64,000 nucleotides of DNA from Roseicyclus mahoneyensis (GTDB taxonomy: Bacteria; Pseudomonadota; Alphaproteobacteria; Rhodobacterales; Rhodobacteraceae). This document shows, one piece after another, positions 41,821 through 50,344 of this stretch. How positions within the stretch are numbered: the first letter of the stretch is position 1; the number at the start of each line of letters is the position of its first letter. The DNA lies in NCBI RefSeq assembly GCF_003148775.1, contig NZ_QGGW01000007.1, positions 124,001 through 188,000 on the forward strand, written 5' to 3'. The notes beneath the pieces are model-generated. The model did not search any database, was not told the origin of the DNA, and saw nothing but the letters and a program-made list of their open reading frames with translations. The position numbers and the translations under genes are program-made.

Positions 41821-42702
41821 TTACAGCAGCCCGTCGGGCATCTTCTGTTCGGCGGCGGTGTTGGCGCGGCGGAAGACCAGCGTGACCAGCGTGGAGACGA
41901 TCACGATGAAGAGCGAGTAGAGCGCAGGCACCGCCATGTAGCTTTGCGCCTCGTCGCCCGAAAAGGTGAAGGCGATGATGGCGATGGCAAGCGGGCCGTT
42001 CTGGATGCCGGTCTCCAGCGCCACGGTGCGGGCATTGCGCGGATGCAATTTCAGCGCGCGTGCAAAGCCATAGCCGATGGCGATGCCCACAAGGCCCAGC
42101 GCGATGGCCGCTACATAGGTGGCGGGGGTGGTGGACAGCAGGAATTGCCAGTTCTGCGGCACCCATGTCACCATGATGAAGACGATGAAGAAGAGCGCGA
42201 GGATGGACCCGCCGAACTCGATCACCGCGCCGACATTGGCGTTGAGCTTGCGCAGCCCCATGCCGATGGCGACGGGCACGAGCAGGACGATCAGCACGCG
42301 GATGATGTCCTCGCGCGGGATCTCGAGGCCCAGGACATTGGCGTAAAGCACAAGGATGATCGGGATCAAGATCACGCCCGTCACGGTCGAGGTGACGGTC
42401 ATCAGGACCGACAGCGCCAGATTGCCCTTGGAGAAGTAGGTGAAGATGTTCGAGGTCGTCCCCCCCGGCATGCAGGCCATGATCAAGACACCCACGGCGA
42501 TGGCATCGGGCAGGGGCAGGAAGGTCACGAGCAAGAAGCCCAGAAACGGCATGATCCCGTATTGCGAGACCACGCCGATCATCAGGCCATAGGGGCGTTT
42601 GAGCGCAAGGTAGAAGTCGCGCGGCGTGAGCGAGGCACCCATGCCAAGCATGATGACGGCGACCATGATGCCCAGCAGGGTCTGGGTAAATTCATCGACC
42701 AT
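41821..42702 (-). CDS. Bile acid:sodium symporter family (BASS) transporter
   Basis: A 293-residue membrane protein with about nine or ten helices, of the BASS/SBF family. Diagnostic segments are VAVIMLGMGASLTPRDF, the broken helix ACMPGGTTSNIFTYFSKGN, and ALETGIQNGPLAIAIIAF with its conserved ETG-QN pair. Bacterial members carry organic anions such as pantoate, pyruvate or sulfonates with sodium. It starts five bases after the acyl-CoA ligase stop on the same strand, so the ligase may act on an imported acid. Confidence 0.9.
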   Translation of the reverse strand: MVDEFTQTLLGIMVAVIMLGMGASLTPRDFYLALKRPYGLMIGVVSQYGIMPFLGFLLVTFLPLPDAIAVGVLIMACMPGGTTSNIFTYFSKGNLALSVLMTVTSTVTGVILIPIILVLYANVLGLEIPREDIIRVLIVLLVPVAIGMGLRKLNANVGAVIEFGGSILALFFIVFIMVTWVPQNWQFLLSTTPATYVAAIALGLVGIAIGYGFARALKLHPRNARTVALETGIQNGPLAIAIIAFTFSGDEAQSYMAVPALYSLFIVIVSTLVTLVFRRANTAAEQKMPDGLL

Positions 42703-42707
42703 CTACG

Positions 42708-44432
42708 TCACTCCGCCGCCACTTGCGTCAAGACCTCGGCGCGCAGGTCTTTTCTCAGGATCTTGCCGACGTTGGATTTCGGCAGCTCGTCGCGAAATTC
42801 CACGCGCTTGGGCACCTTGTAGGCGGTCAGGTGTTCCTTGGCATAGGCGCGCAGGGTTTCCGCCGTGATGCCGGGATCGGACTTCACGACATAGGCCGCG
42901 ACGGCCTCGCCGGTGCCGGCATCGGGCACGCCGATCACGGCCACCTCCAGCACGCCGGGATGGGCGGCCAGCACATCCTCGACCTCGTTGGGATAGACGT
43001 TGAAGCCCGAGACCACGACCATGTCCTTTTTCCGATCGACGATGCGGATGTAGCCATCCGCGTCGATCACCCCGATGTCACCGGTCAGGAACCAGTCGCC
43101 GCGCATGGTCTTGGCGGTTTCCTCGGGCTTGCGCCAGTAGCCCTTCATGATCTGCGGCCCGCGCGCCGCGATCTCGCCCGGCTCGCCTTGCGGCACGGGT
43201 TGTCCGTCCTCGTCCATGCAGACGATCTCGGTCCCCGGCACGGGCACGCCGATGGACCCCGGACGCGCCTTGCCCAGAGGCTCGAAGGTCAGGACGGGCG
43301 AGGTCTCGGTCAGCCCGTAGCCCTGGATTACGGGCGCGCCGGTGATGCGTTGCCATTTTTCCGCGACCGAGGATTGCAGCGCCATGCCGCCCGCAGAGGC
43401 GAATTTCAGGTGGCGCGGCGGGGCGTCGGTGAACCAGATCTCGTTCGTCAGCCCGTTGAACAGCGTGTTCACCCCGCTCATCCAGGTGATCTTGTAATTC
43501 TCGAAGGCGCGCTTGAGCGACGTCAGCGGTCGCGGGTTCGGGATCAAGATGTTGCGCGCGCCCAACCACCAGAAGCCCAAGAGGTTCACGTTGAAGGCAA
43601 AGATGTGATACATCGGCAAGGCGGTCAGCGCGACCTCGCGCCCCTTGGCCAGATGGCCCGTCAGCAGCTCCATCACCTGCTCCATGTTCACGAGCAGGTT
43701 GGCATGCGTCAGCATCGCGCCCTTGGACACCCCCGTCGTACCGCCGGTATATTGCAGCACGGCCACGTCATCGCCGGTGACGGACTGGTGATAGGCATCG
43801 ACCTCGATCCGCGCCTGTGCCGCCTTGGCGCGCCCGGCGGCCAGCGCCTCGGGCAGGCGGGTATGAGCGATGTCGATGGGTTTGACGGACTGGTCCCAGT
43901 ATTTCTGCACCAGCCCCACAATGCCGCGCGGCAAGACGGGCAGAAATTCGGCCACGCGGGTGACGATGATGTTGGGGATCGGGTGGCCCAGTGTTGCCGC
44001 CGGGATCTTGTCGGCGAACATGTCGACGATGATCAGCGCATGCGGCTCGGCGTCGGCGAACTGCTTGGCCATTTCATCCGCGGTGTAAAGCGGGTTGACG
44101 TTGACCAGCACGCAGCCCGCCTTGAGCACGCCGAAGGCCGCCACCGGAAAGGACAAGCCGTTGGGCAATTGCACCGCCACCCGGTCGCCCTGTTTCAGCC
44201 CCGCCACCTCGCGCAGGTAGACGGCAAGCGCATCCGACATCTCGTCGACCTGCGCGAAGCTGAGCGTGCCGTTCATGCCGTTGGGCAGGCAGCAGGTGAA
44301 GGCGGGGTTGCTGCCATAGGTTTCGGCCACGGCACGGATCATGTCGGCGAGGTTGCGATAGGCGGTCGCCGCGATCTCGGCGCGCGCGCCCGCGGGGTAG
44401 AAGGCCGTCCACGGCCTGTCCGGATGTTGCAT
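42708..44432 (-). CDS. fadD: Long-chain acyl-CoA ligase (FadD-like)
   Basis: A 574-residue ANL-superfamily enzyme that activates a fatty or other carboxylic acid to acyl-CoA with ATP. The AMP-binding P-loop is VLQYTGGTTGVSKGAML, followed by YGLTETSP (A5 motif), GEIAARGPQIMKGY, the hinge region DRKKDMVVVSGFNV and the C-terminal catalytic Lys in LPKSNVGKILRKDLR. LPMYHIFAFNVNLL matches long-chain ligases. The N-terminus is MQHPDRPW. It is coupled to the BASS transporter downstream. Long-chain specificity is by overall resemblance; other acids are possible. Confidence 0.9.
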   Translation of the reverse strand: MQHPDRPWTAFYPAGARAEIAATAYRNLADMIRAVAETYGSNPAFTCCLPNGMNGTLSFAQVDEMSDALAVYLREVAGLKQGDRVAVQLPNGLSFPVAAFGVLKAGCVLVNVNPLYTADEMAKQFADAEPHALIIVDMFADKIPAATLGHPIPNIIVTRVAEFLPVLPRGIVGLVQKYWDQSVKPIDIAHTRLPEALAAGRAKAAQARIEVDAYHQSVTGDDVAVLQYTGGTTGVSKGAMLTHANLLVNMEQVMELLTGHLAKGREVALTALPMYHIFAFNVNLLGFWWLGARNILIPNPRPLTSLKRAFENYKITWMSGVNTLFNGLTNEIWFTDAPPRHLKFASAGGMALQSSVAEKWQRITGAPVIQGYGLTETSPVLTFEPLGKARPGSIGVPVPGTEIVCMDEDGQPVPQGEPGEIAARGPQIMKGYWRKPEETAKTMRGDWFLTGDIGVIDADGYIRIVDRKKDMVVVSGFNVYPNEVEDVLAAHPGVLEVAVIGVPDAGTGEAVAAYVVKSDPGITAETLRAYAKEHLTAYKVPKRVEFRDELPKSNVGKILRKDLRAEVLTQVAAE

Positions 44433-44547
44433 GAGCCTCCCCTCTCACCGCGTTCCTGACCGGGGACGCTAGCCTATGTTCCCGCCCCCGGGAAACGAAT
44501 TCCGCAGGGACGTCACGTCAGGGGGGCCGCGCTGAGCCGGGCGCGCG

Positions 44548-44901
44548 TCAGCTGCCGCGATAGGTCGAATAACCATAGGGCGATAGCAGCAACGGCACAT
44601 GGTAGTGATCCTCAAGCGCCATGCCGAAGCGGATCGGCACCTCGTCGAGAAACAGCGGCTCCACCCCCGACTGCCCGCTGGCGCGCAGGTAGTCGCCGGC
44701 AAAAAAGACCAGCTCGTACTGGCCTGTCCGGAACTGGTCATGGGGCAGGATCGGCGTGTCGGTGCGCCCGTCGCCATTGGTCACCATCTCGGCGATCTTG
44801 CGGTGCGATGTGCCCGCGACACGGTACAGCACGATGCGCACCCCCTCGGCTGGGCAACCGCGCGCCGTGTCGAGGACATGGGTCGTGAGAAATCCGGGCA
44901 T
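44548..44901 (-). CDS. uraH: 5-hydroxyisourate hydrolase
   Basis: A 117-residue transthyretin-like enzyme that hydrolyses 5-hydroxyisourate to OHCU in purine catabolism. The signature LTTHVLDTARGCPAEG near the N-terminus, TNGDGRTDTPIL, HYHVPLLLSPYGYSTYRGS and the C-terminal YRGS tetrapeptide are complete. It has no signal peptide, so it is cytoplasmic. It is divergent from the puuE-uraD fusion gene, whose product carries the next steps; the 117 bases between them must contain both promoters. Confidence 0.95.
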   Translation of the reverse strand: MPGFLTTHVLDTARGCPAEGVRIVLYRVAGTSHRKIAEMVTNGDGRTDTPILPHDQFRTGQYELVFFAGDYLRASGQSGVEPLFLDEVPIRFGMALEDHYHVPLLLSPYGYSTYRGS

Positions 44902-45018
44902 CTGACACCTCCTGTGCACGGCGCGACAGTTCCGCAAGGCCATGCCCCTTGCAACCCCCCCTTGCAACATCCGGTGCGCTTGGCCAAAGCTGAGCCGCCA
45001 ACACCGGAGACCCCATCC

Positions 45019-46428
45019 ATGCAGCGATACCCCCGCGACCTGACCGGCCATGGTGCCACGCCCCCCGATCCGCAATGGCCGGGCGGGGCGAAGATCGCGG
45101 TCCAGATCGTGATGAATTACGAGGAAGGCGGCGAGAACAACATCTTGCACGGCGATGCCGCCTCCGAAGGCTTCCTGTCCGAGATCACCGGCGCGCAAGC
45201 ATGGCCGGGGCAGCGGCACTGGAACATGGAATCGATCTACGAATACGGCGCGCGGGCGGGGTTCTGGCGGCTGCACCGGATGCTGGGGCACCTGCCGGTG
45301 ACCGTCTATGGTGTCACCAGCGCGCTGGCCCGCGCCCCCGGACAGGTCGCCGCGATGCATGAGGCAGGCTGGGAAATCGCCTCTCACGGGCTGAAATGGG
45401 TCGAACACAAGGACATGTCCGAGGATCAGGAGCGCGCCCTGATGCACGAGGCGATCCGGCTCCACACCGAGGTCACGGGCAGCCCCCCGCGGGGCTGGTA
45501 CACCGGACGCTGTTCGATGAACACCGTGCGGCTGGCGGCGGAAACCGGGCTGTTTGCCTATATTTCCGACGATTACGCCGATGACCTGCCCTATTGGCGG
45601 CGCTTCGGCGACCGCGACCAGCTGATGGTGCCCTATACGCTGGATGTGAACGACATGCGCTTTGCCATTCAGGCGGGCTATGCCGAGGGTGCGCAATTCG
45701 AACGCTACATCACCGACAGTTTCGACTGCCTCTTTGCCGAAGGGGCTGCGGGGCGTCCCGCCATGATGTCGATCGGCCTGCATTGCCGCCTTGCCGGGCG
45801 CCCCGGCCGGGCGCAGGGCCTCAAGCGCGCCATCGCCCATATGGCGGGCCACGCGGGCGTGTGGTTCGCCACCCGCCTCCAGATCGCGGAGCATTGGGCA
45901 AAGGTCCATCCGCCGGTTGCCCGCACCCGCCCCTCCGAGATGGACCGCGCCAGCTTTGTCGCGGAATTCGGGGCCATCTACGAGCATTCCCCCTGGATCG
46001 CCGAGCGCGCCCACGGGCTGGAACTGGGCCCGACACATGATACAGCCGCAGGCGTCCATTCCGCGCTGGCGCGGGTGTTTCGCAGCGCCTCGCCCGAGGA
46101 ACAGCTGGCCGTTCTGAACGCCCATCCCGATCTGGCTGGCAAGCTGGCGGCGGCCAAGCGGCTGACGGCCGAAAGCACGGCCGAACAGGCGAGCGCGGGG
46201 CTGGATGCGCTGACCGACGCCGAGCGTGCCGAATTCACCGCCCTCAATACCGCCTACATGGAAAAATTCGGCTTCCCCTTCATCATCGCGGTGCGCGACA
46301 ACACCAAGGCCTCGATCCTCGACGCCTTTCGCCGCCGCACCCTTCAGGACCGCGACACCGAATTCGCCGAGGCCTGCCGACAGGTCGAACGCATCGCAGA
46401 ACTCCGCCTGAAGGAGAAGTTGGGATGA
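45019..46428 (+). CDS. Allantoinase PuuE / OHCU decarboxylase UraD fusion
   Basis: A 469-residue bifunctional enzyme of the ureide pathway. Residues 1-310 are a cofactor-light PuuE-type allantoinase of the polysaccharide-deacetylase fold (VQIVMNYEEGGENN, WNMESIYEYGARAG, WEIASHGLKWVEH, GWYTGRCSMNTVRL). Residues about 312-469 are OHCU decarboxylase (FGAIYEHSPWIAERA, LNAHPDLAGKLA, YMEKFGFPFIIAVRDNTK). Together they turn OHCU into allantoin and then allantoate. The fused order is the reverse of the reaction order. ATGA overlap with allA shows coupling. Confidence 0.93.
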   Translation: MQRYPRDLTGHGATPPDPQWPGGAKIAVQIVMNYEEGGENNILHGDAASEGFLSEITGAQAWPGQRHWNMESIYEYGARAGFWRLHRMLGHLPVTVYGVTSALARAPGQVAAMHEAGWEIASHGLKWVEHKDMSEDQERALMHEAIRLHTEVTGSPPRGWYTGRCSMNTVRLAAETGLFAYISDDYADDLPYWRRFGDRDQLMVPYTLDVNDMRFAIQAGYAEGAQFERYITDSFDCLFAEGAAGRPAMMSIGLHCRLAGRPGRAQGLKRAIAHMAGHAGVWFATRLQIAEHWAKVHPPVARTRPSEMDRASFVAEFGAIYEHSPWIAERAHGLELGPTHDTAAGVHSALARVFRSASPEEQLAVLNAHPDLAGKLAAAKRLTAESTAEQASAGLDALTDAERAEFTALNTAYMEKFGFPFIIAVRDNTKASILDAFRRRTLQDRDTEFAEACRQVERIAELRLKEKLG

Positions 46429-46913
46429 GCACCGATATTGTGATCGAACCGCTTACCGCCCGTGCCTTCGCGCCCTTCGGCGAGGTGCTGGAAACCGAAG
46501 GCGCACCCGACAAGATCATCAACGCGGGCCTCTGCGGCCGCTGGCACGACCGGGCGACCCTCGACATTCTCGACGGACAGCCGGGGATCAGCCTGTTTCG
46601 CTCGGAATCCCGCGCGCTGCCCTACCGGCTCGAGATGGTGGAGCGTCACCTGTTGGGCAGCCAGGCTTTCGTGCCGATGTCGCATGATCCGTTCCTCGTG
46701 ATCGTCGCGCCCGACGCGGGCGGCAGCCCGGGCACCCCGCGCGCCTTCCGCACCGAACCGGGTCAGGCGATCAACATCGCGCGCAACACGTGGCACGGTG
46801 TCCTGACGCCACTTCACGCCCCCGGACTTTTCGCGGTGATCGACCGGATCGGCGAGGGTGCCAACCTCGAGGAATACTGGTTCGACCAGCCCTGGATGGT
46901 GCGGAACGCCTGA
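46425..46913 (+). CDS. allA: Ureidoglycolate lyase
   Basis: A 162-residue AllA-family enzyme that splits ureidoglycolate into glyoxylate and urea. EPLTARAFAPFGEVLE, SLFRSESRALPYRLEMVERHLLGSQAFVPM and NTWHGVLTPLH are the family's metal-cupin segments. Its start overlaps the fusion gene. Allantoicase is not in the window and must lie elsewhere. The product glyoxylate is the direct substrate of the beta-hydroxyaspartate cycle encoded by the convergent operon. Confidence 0.94.
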   Translation: MSTDIVIEPLTARAFAPFGEVLETEGAPDKIINAGLCGRWHDRATLDILDGQPGISLFRSESRALPYRLEMVERHLLGSQAFVPMSHDPFLVIVAPDAGGSPGTPRAFRTEPGQAINIARNTWHGVLTPLHAPGLFAVIDRIGEGANLEEYWFDQPWMVRNA

Positions 46914-46930
46914 GCGGCCAGGCGCCCCCC

Positions 46931-47035
46931 GACTTCTCTGTTTCAAAAATATCCCCGCCGGAGGCTCCCGCAGTCGACGCCCCGCGCAGGCGTCGGATGT
47001 GGCGCGCGACCGCACCCGCGCCGTGGCGCGGGTGC
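46931..47035 (-). terminator. Intergenic terminator region between allA and bhcD
   Basis: On the minus strand, after bhcD, an 11-base stem (GCACCCGCGCC with its complement, ending at 47012) is followed by CCTCCGGCGGGGATATTTTTG. The latter includes a T run and resembles a motif I recall as common after genes in Rhodobacteraceae. It probably ends the bhc transcript and, in the other direction, the allA transcript. Confidence 0.5.
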
Positions 47036-47101
47036 AGGGCCCAAGTGGTGAGGCAGATCGCGCAGCGATGGCCAAACCCGCGGGAGCGCGCCTTCCTATG
47101 C

Positions 47102-48097
47102 TCAGAGCGGAACGAGCGTAGCCATGCCGCGTGCGACGGCCTCGGTCACGATGGCGTCGGCCACGGCCAGATCCTGCAAGCCCACGCCGGTGCCATCAAA
47201 AAGCGTGATCTCGTCGTCGGACGTCCGTCCCGGATGCGCGCCATTGATGACGGCGCCGATGGGCGTGACGGCCTCGGCCCCGATCAGTCCCGCCGCGACC
47301 GCGTGCTGCGCCTCGCCGATGGTGACGCTTTGCGCCACCTCGTCGCAAAACACCGTCGCGAGGGCCAGCAGGGCCGCCTCGACCTCCTGCTTGCCCTTGG
47401 TGTCGGTTCCCATGCAAGCCAGATGCGTGCCGGGGCTGACATGTGCGGCCATGAGCGAGGGGGCGAAGCTCGAGGTGATCGTGATGATCACATCCGCCTC
47501 GCGCAGGCCCGGCAGGTCGACCGCCTGAAACGGCACGCCCATTTCCTCGGCTACCGCACCAAGACCCGGAAGCATGTCGGGGTGGTAGTTCCAGCCGATG
47601 ACCTTTTCGAAGGCGTGCGTTTCCAGCGCCGCGCGGAGCTGGAACTTTGCCTGATGGCCTGCGCCCACCATGCCCAGCACCTTTGCGTCTTTCCGCGCCA
47701 GATGCTTGATCGACACCGAGGACGCGGCCGCCGTGCGCAGCGCCGTCAACAGATTGCCGCCGACCATCGCCTTTACGCGACCACTGTCGGGGTCGAAGAG
47801 GAAGACGCTCGACTGGTGGTTGATCAGCCCGCGCCGCTCAAGGTTATGGGGCCAGTAGCCCCCCGCCTTGAGGCCCAGAACGCCACCCACAGCGTCGAAG
47901 CCGCCCTTGAAGCCGTAAAGCGCATCCTCGTGTCCCAAGGCTTCGCGCACCACGGGAAAGTTCACCGCATCGCCGGAGGCCATGGCGGCAAAGACCTTTT
48001 CCACCGCGTCGAAGGACGCCTTGCGGGTCAGCAGATCGGCGATCATCCCCTCGGGGACGATCGCCAGTTCATGGGCGGGGGATTTTCCGCCGTCCAT
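47102..48097 (-). CDS. bhcD: Iminosuccinate reductase BhcD (ornithine cyclodeaminase family)
   Basis: A 331-residue member of the ornithine cyclodeaminase/mu-crystallin family. In the beta-hydroxyaspartate cycle BhcD reduces iminosuccinate to aspartate with NADH. Rossmann motif VLGMVGAGHQAKFQLRAAL, the substrate-side LKAGGYWPHN, and TLACMGTDTKGKQEVE-like segments are seen. The assignment rests mainly on its place as the last gene after bhcABC, in the same order as Paracoccus denitrificans. The start is two bases after bhcC, so the pair is tightly coupled. Confidence 0.93.
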   Translation of the reverse strand: MDGGKSPAHELAIVPEGMIADLLTRKASFDAVEKVFAAMASGDAVNFPVVREALGHEDALYGFKGGFDAVGGVLGLKAGGYWPHNLERRGLINHQSSVFLFDPDSGRVKAMVGGNLLTALRTAAASSVSIKHLARKDAKVLGMVGAGHQAKFQLRAALETHAFEKVIGWNYHPDMLPGLGAVAEEMGVPFQAVDLPGLREADVIITITSSFAPSLMAAHVSPGTHLACMGTDTKGKQEVEAALLALATVFCDEVAQSVTIGEAQHAVAAGLIGAEAVTPIGAVINGAHPGRTSDDEITLFDGTGVGLQDLAVADAIVTEAVARGMATLVPL

Positions 48098-48099
48098 CC

Positions 48100-49263
48100 T
48101 CAGTAGGCCTTGCCGCGGGCCGACACGGGCCAGACCACCTCGACCTTGCCGTTCCGCACGCCGACATACCAGTCGTGCACGTTGCAGGTCGGGTCGCAGT
48201 GGCCGGGGACAAGGCGCAGCTTGTCGTTGACCTTGAGCACGCCCTCGGGGTCGGCAACGACGCCGTGCTCATCCGAGCATTTGACATACTTCACGTCGTC
48301 GCGGCCGAAGATGACCGGCAGGCCAGAGTCGACCGATTGTGCCTTGAGGCCGGCATCGACGATGGCCTTGTCGGCCTTGGCGTGGGACATGACGCTGGTC
48401 AGGATGAACAGCGCGTTTTCCCATTCGCCGCGGTCGATGCGGTTGCCATCCTTGTCGAGGATGCGGCCGTAATCGGCATCCATGAAGGCGTAGCTGCCGC
48501 ACTGAAGCTCGTTGTAGACGCCGGAATTTGACTCGAAGTAGTAGCTGCCGGTGCCGCCGCCGCCGACGATGTCGCACTCCAGCCCCTCGGCCTTCAGGCC
48601 TTCGACCGCATCGCGCACCATGTTGATGGCGATGGTGGTCTTGGCCATCCGCTCGTCATAGCTGTCGAGGTGCTGCATCGCGCCTTGATAGGCCTGGATG
48701 CCGGAAAACTTCAGACCCGGCGCCGCGTCGATCGCCTTGGCGATCTCGATCACGGCGGGCGTGGTGGTCACGCCACAGCGGCCCGCGCCGCAGTCGATTT
48801 CCACCAGACACTCGATGGTTGTGCCATGCTTGACGGCGGCAGCCGACAGGTCGGCCACGTTGGCGAGGTCGTCGACGCAGCAGATCGCGCGCGCGCCGAG
48901 CTTGGGGATGCGGGCAAGGCGGTCGATCTTGGCCGGGTCGCGCACCTGGTTGGAGACCAGAACATCCTTGATGCCGCCGCGGGCGAAGACCTCGGCCTCT
49001 GACACTTTCTGACAGCAGACGCCGACCGCGCCGCCAAGGCTTTCTTGCAGCTTGGCCACATCGACGGACTTGTGCATCTTGCCATGCACGCGGTGGCGCA
49101 TGCCGTGCGAGGCCGCGTAATCGCCCATCTTCTTGATGTTGCGCTCCAGCGCATCGAGGTCGAGGATCAGGCAGGGCGTCTGGATATCCGCCTCGTCCAT
49201 GCCGGGCAGGGCGGGGATGTCGTAGCCGACTTCCAGGGTTTCGATGTCGATGACGTCTTTCAT
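48100..49263 (-). CDS. bhcC: Beta-hydroxyaspartate aldolase BhcC
   Basis: A 387-residue PLP enzyme of the D-threonine aldolase / alanine-racemase-fold family. BhcC condenses glycine and glyoxylate to (2R,3S)-beta-hydroxyaspartate. DIQTPCLILDLDALERNI opens the barrel; the PLP lysine is expected in RVHGKMHKS (Lys62). VGGGGTGSYYFE is the phosphate-binding loop, and the C-terminal HCDPTCNVHDWYVGVRNGKVE carries the metal-binding His/Cys pair. ATG giving MKDVIDI is chosen by family length. A palindromic element separates it from bhcB. Confidence 0.95.
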   Translation of the reverse strand: MKDVIDIETLEVGYDIPALPGMDEADIQTPCLILDLDALERNIKKMGDYAASHGMRHRVHGKMHKSVDVAKLQESLGGAVGVCCQKVSEAEVFARGGIKDVLVSNQVRDPAKIDRLARIPKLGARAICCVDDLANVADLSAAAVKHGTTIECLVEIDCGAGRCGVTTTPAVIEIAKAIDAAPGLKFSGIQAYQGAMQHLDSYDERMAKTTIAINMVRDAVEGLKAEGLECDIVGGGGTGSYYFESNSGVYNELQCGSYAFMDADYGRILDKDGNRIDRGEWENALFILTSVMSHAKADKAIVDAGLKAQSVDSGLPVIFGRDDVKYVKCSDEHGVVADPEGVLKVNDKLRLVPGHCDPTCNVHDWYVGVRNGKVEVVWPVSARGKAY

Positions 49264-49299
49264 GGGTTCTCTCCCGGTTTGCGTTTCCGGCCCGGTCAA

Positions 49300-49352
49300 G
49301 GTGGGCGGATCGCCCACCCTACGGGCGGTGTAGGGTGGGCGATCCGCCCACC
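49300..49352. repeat. 23-base perfect inverted repeat between bhcB and bhcC
   Basis: Two exact 23-base complementary arms (49300-49322 and 49330-49352) flank a seven-base loop. The arm contains the internally symmetric GGTGGGCGGATCGCCCACC. Such REP-like elements recur between genes in Rhodobacteraceae as far as I recall. In the bhc mRNA it would form a very stable hairpin. Confidence 0.85.
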
Positions 49353-49368
49353 GATGATGGTCTTGCCC

Positions 49369-50334
49369 TTACATCCAGGGCAGCTTGTCGAGGTCCACGT
49401 TGCCCCCCGTGACGATGACGCCGACGCGCTTGCCGCGGAAGACGTCGGGGTTCTTGATGATCGTGGCCAGCGGCACCGCGCAGGACGGTTCCATCACGAT
49501 CTTCATCCGTTCCCAGGTCAGCTTCATCGCGTCGATGATTTCTTGCTCGCTTGCGGTCAGGATGTCGGTGACGTGGTGCGACACGAAATGCCAGGTGTTT
49601 TCCTTGAGCGGCACCTTGAGGCCATCGGCGATGGTGTTGGGCGCGTCATCCGCGATGATGTGACCGGCCTTGAAGGAGCGGTAGGCGTCATCGGCCTGTT
49701 CGGGCTCTGCGGCGTAGATCTTGACGTGCGGCGCGATGTTGGACAGCGTCAGGCAGCAGCCCGACACCATGCCGCCGCCGCCGATGGGGGCGATGACCGC
49801 CTCCAGACCCTCGACCTGTTCCATCAGCTCGCGCGAACAGGTGGCTTGTCCCGCGATCACGCGGGGGTCGTTGTAGGGATGCACGAAATCGGCACCCGTG
49901 CGAGCGTGAACCTCGGCAAATACCGCCTCGCGCGAGGTGGTCGAGGGCTCGCATTCGGTGATGATGCCGCCATAGCCGCGCACGGCGGCCTTTTTCGCCT
50001 CGGGTGCGGTGCGGGGCATCACGACATGGCAGGGGATGCCACGCCGGCCCGCCGCATAGGACAGGGACAGCGCATGGTTGCCCGAAGAATGGGTGGCCAC
50101 CCCTTTGGCCGCCACATCGTCGGACAGGCCGAAGACCGCGTTGCACGCCCCGCGCACCTTGAAGGCACCGGCTTTTTGGAAGTTCTCGCATTTGAAGAAC
50201 AGGTCCGCGCCGGTCAGCTCGTTCATGAATTGCGAGGTCAGGACCGGCGTGCGGTGGATGTAGGGCGCGATCCGCGCGTGGGCGGCCAGCACGTCGTCAT
50301 AGGTCGGGATATGGGTCTCGATGGCGTCTTTCAT
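49369..50334 (-). CDS. bhcB: Beta-hydroxyaspartate dehydratase BhcB
   Basis: A 321-residue PLP enzyme of the serine/threonine dehydratase family (fold type II). In the cycle it dehydrates beta-hydroxyaspartate to iminosuccinate. The PLP lysine is Lys59 in FQKAGAFKVRGA; HSSGNHALSLSYAA and the glycine loop IGGGGMVSG are intact. Identification as BhcB rather than a generic threonine dehydratase rests on the operon. The start MKDAIETHIP is ten bases after the bhcA stop. Confidence 0.93.
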   Translation of the reverse strand: MKDAIETHIPTYDDVLAAHARIAPYIHRTPVLTSQFMNELTGADLFFKCENFQKAGAFKVRGACNAVFGLSDDVAAKGVATHSSGNHALSLSYAAGRRGIPCHVVMPRTAPEAKKAAVRGYGGIITECEPSTTSREAVFAEVHARTGADFVHPYNDPRVIAGQATCSRELMEQVEGLEAVIAPIGGGGMVSGCCLTLSNIAPHVKIYAAEPEQADDAYRSFKAGHIIADDAPNTIADGLKVPLKENTWHFVSHHVTDILTASEQEIIDAMKLTWERMKIVMEPSCAVPLATIIKNPDVFRGKRVGVIVTGGNVDLDKLPWM

Positions 50335-50344
50335 GGCGTTCCCC

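Noticed and set aside
46981-47040. A possible small RNA made by the GC-rich hairpin after bhcD
   Set aside because: No promoter is visible, and the hairpin plus T run is adequately explained as a transcription terminator.
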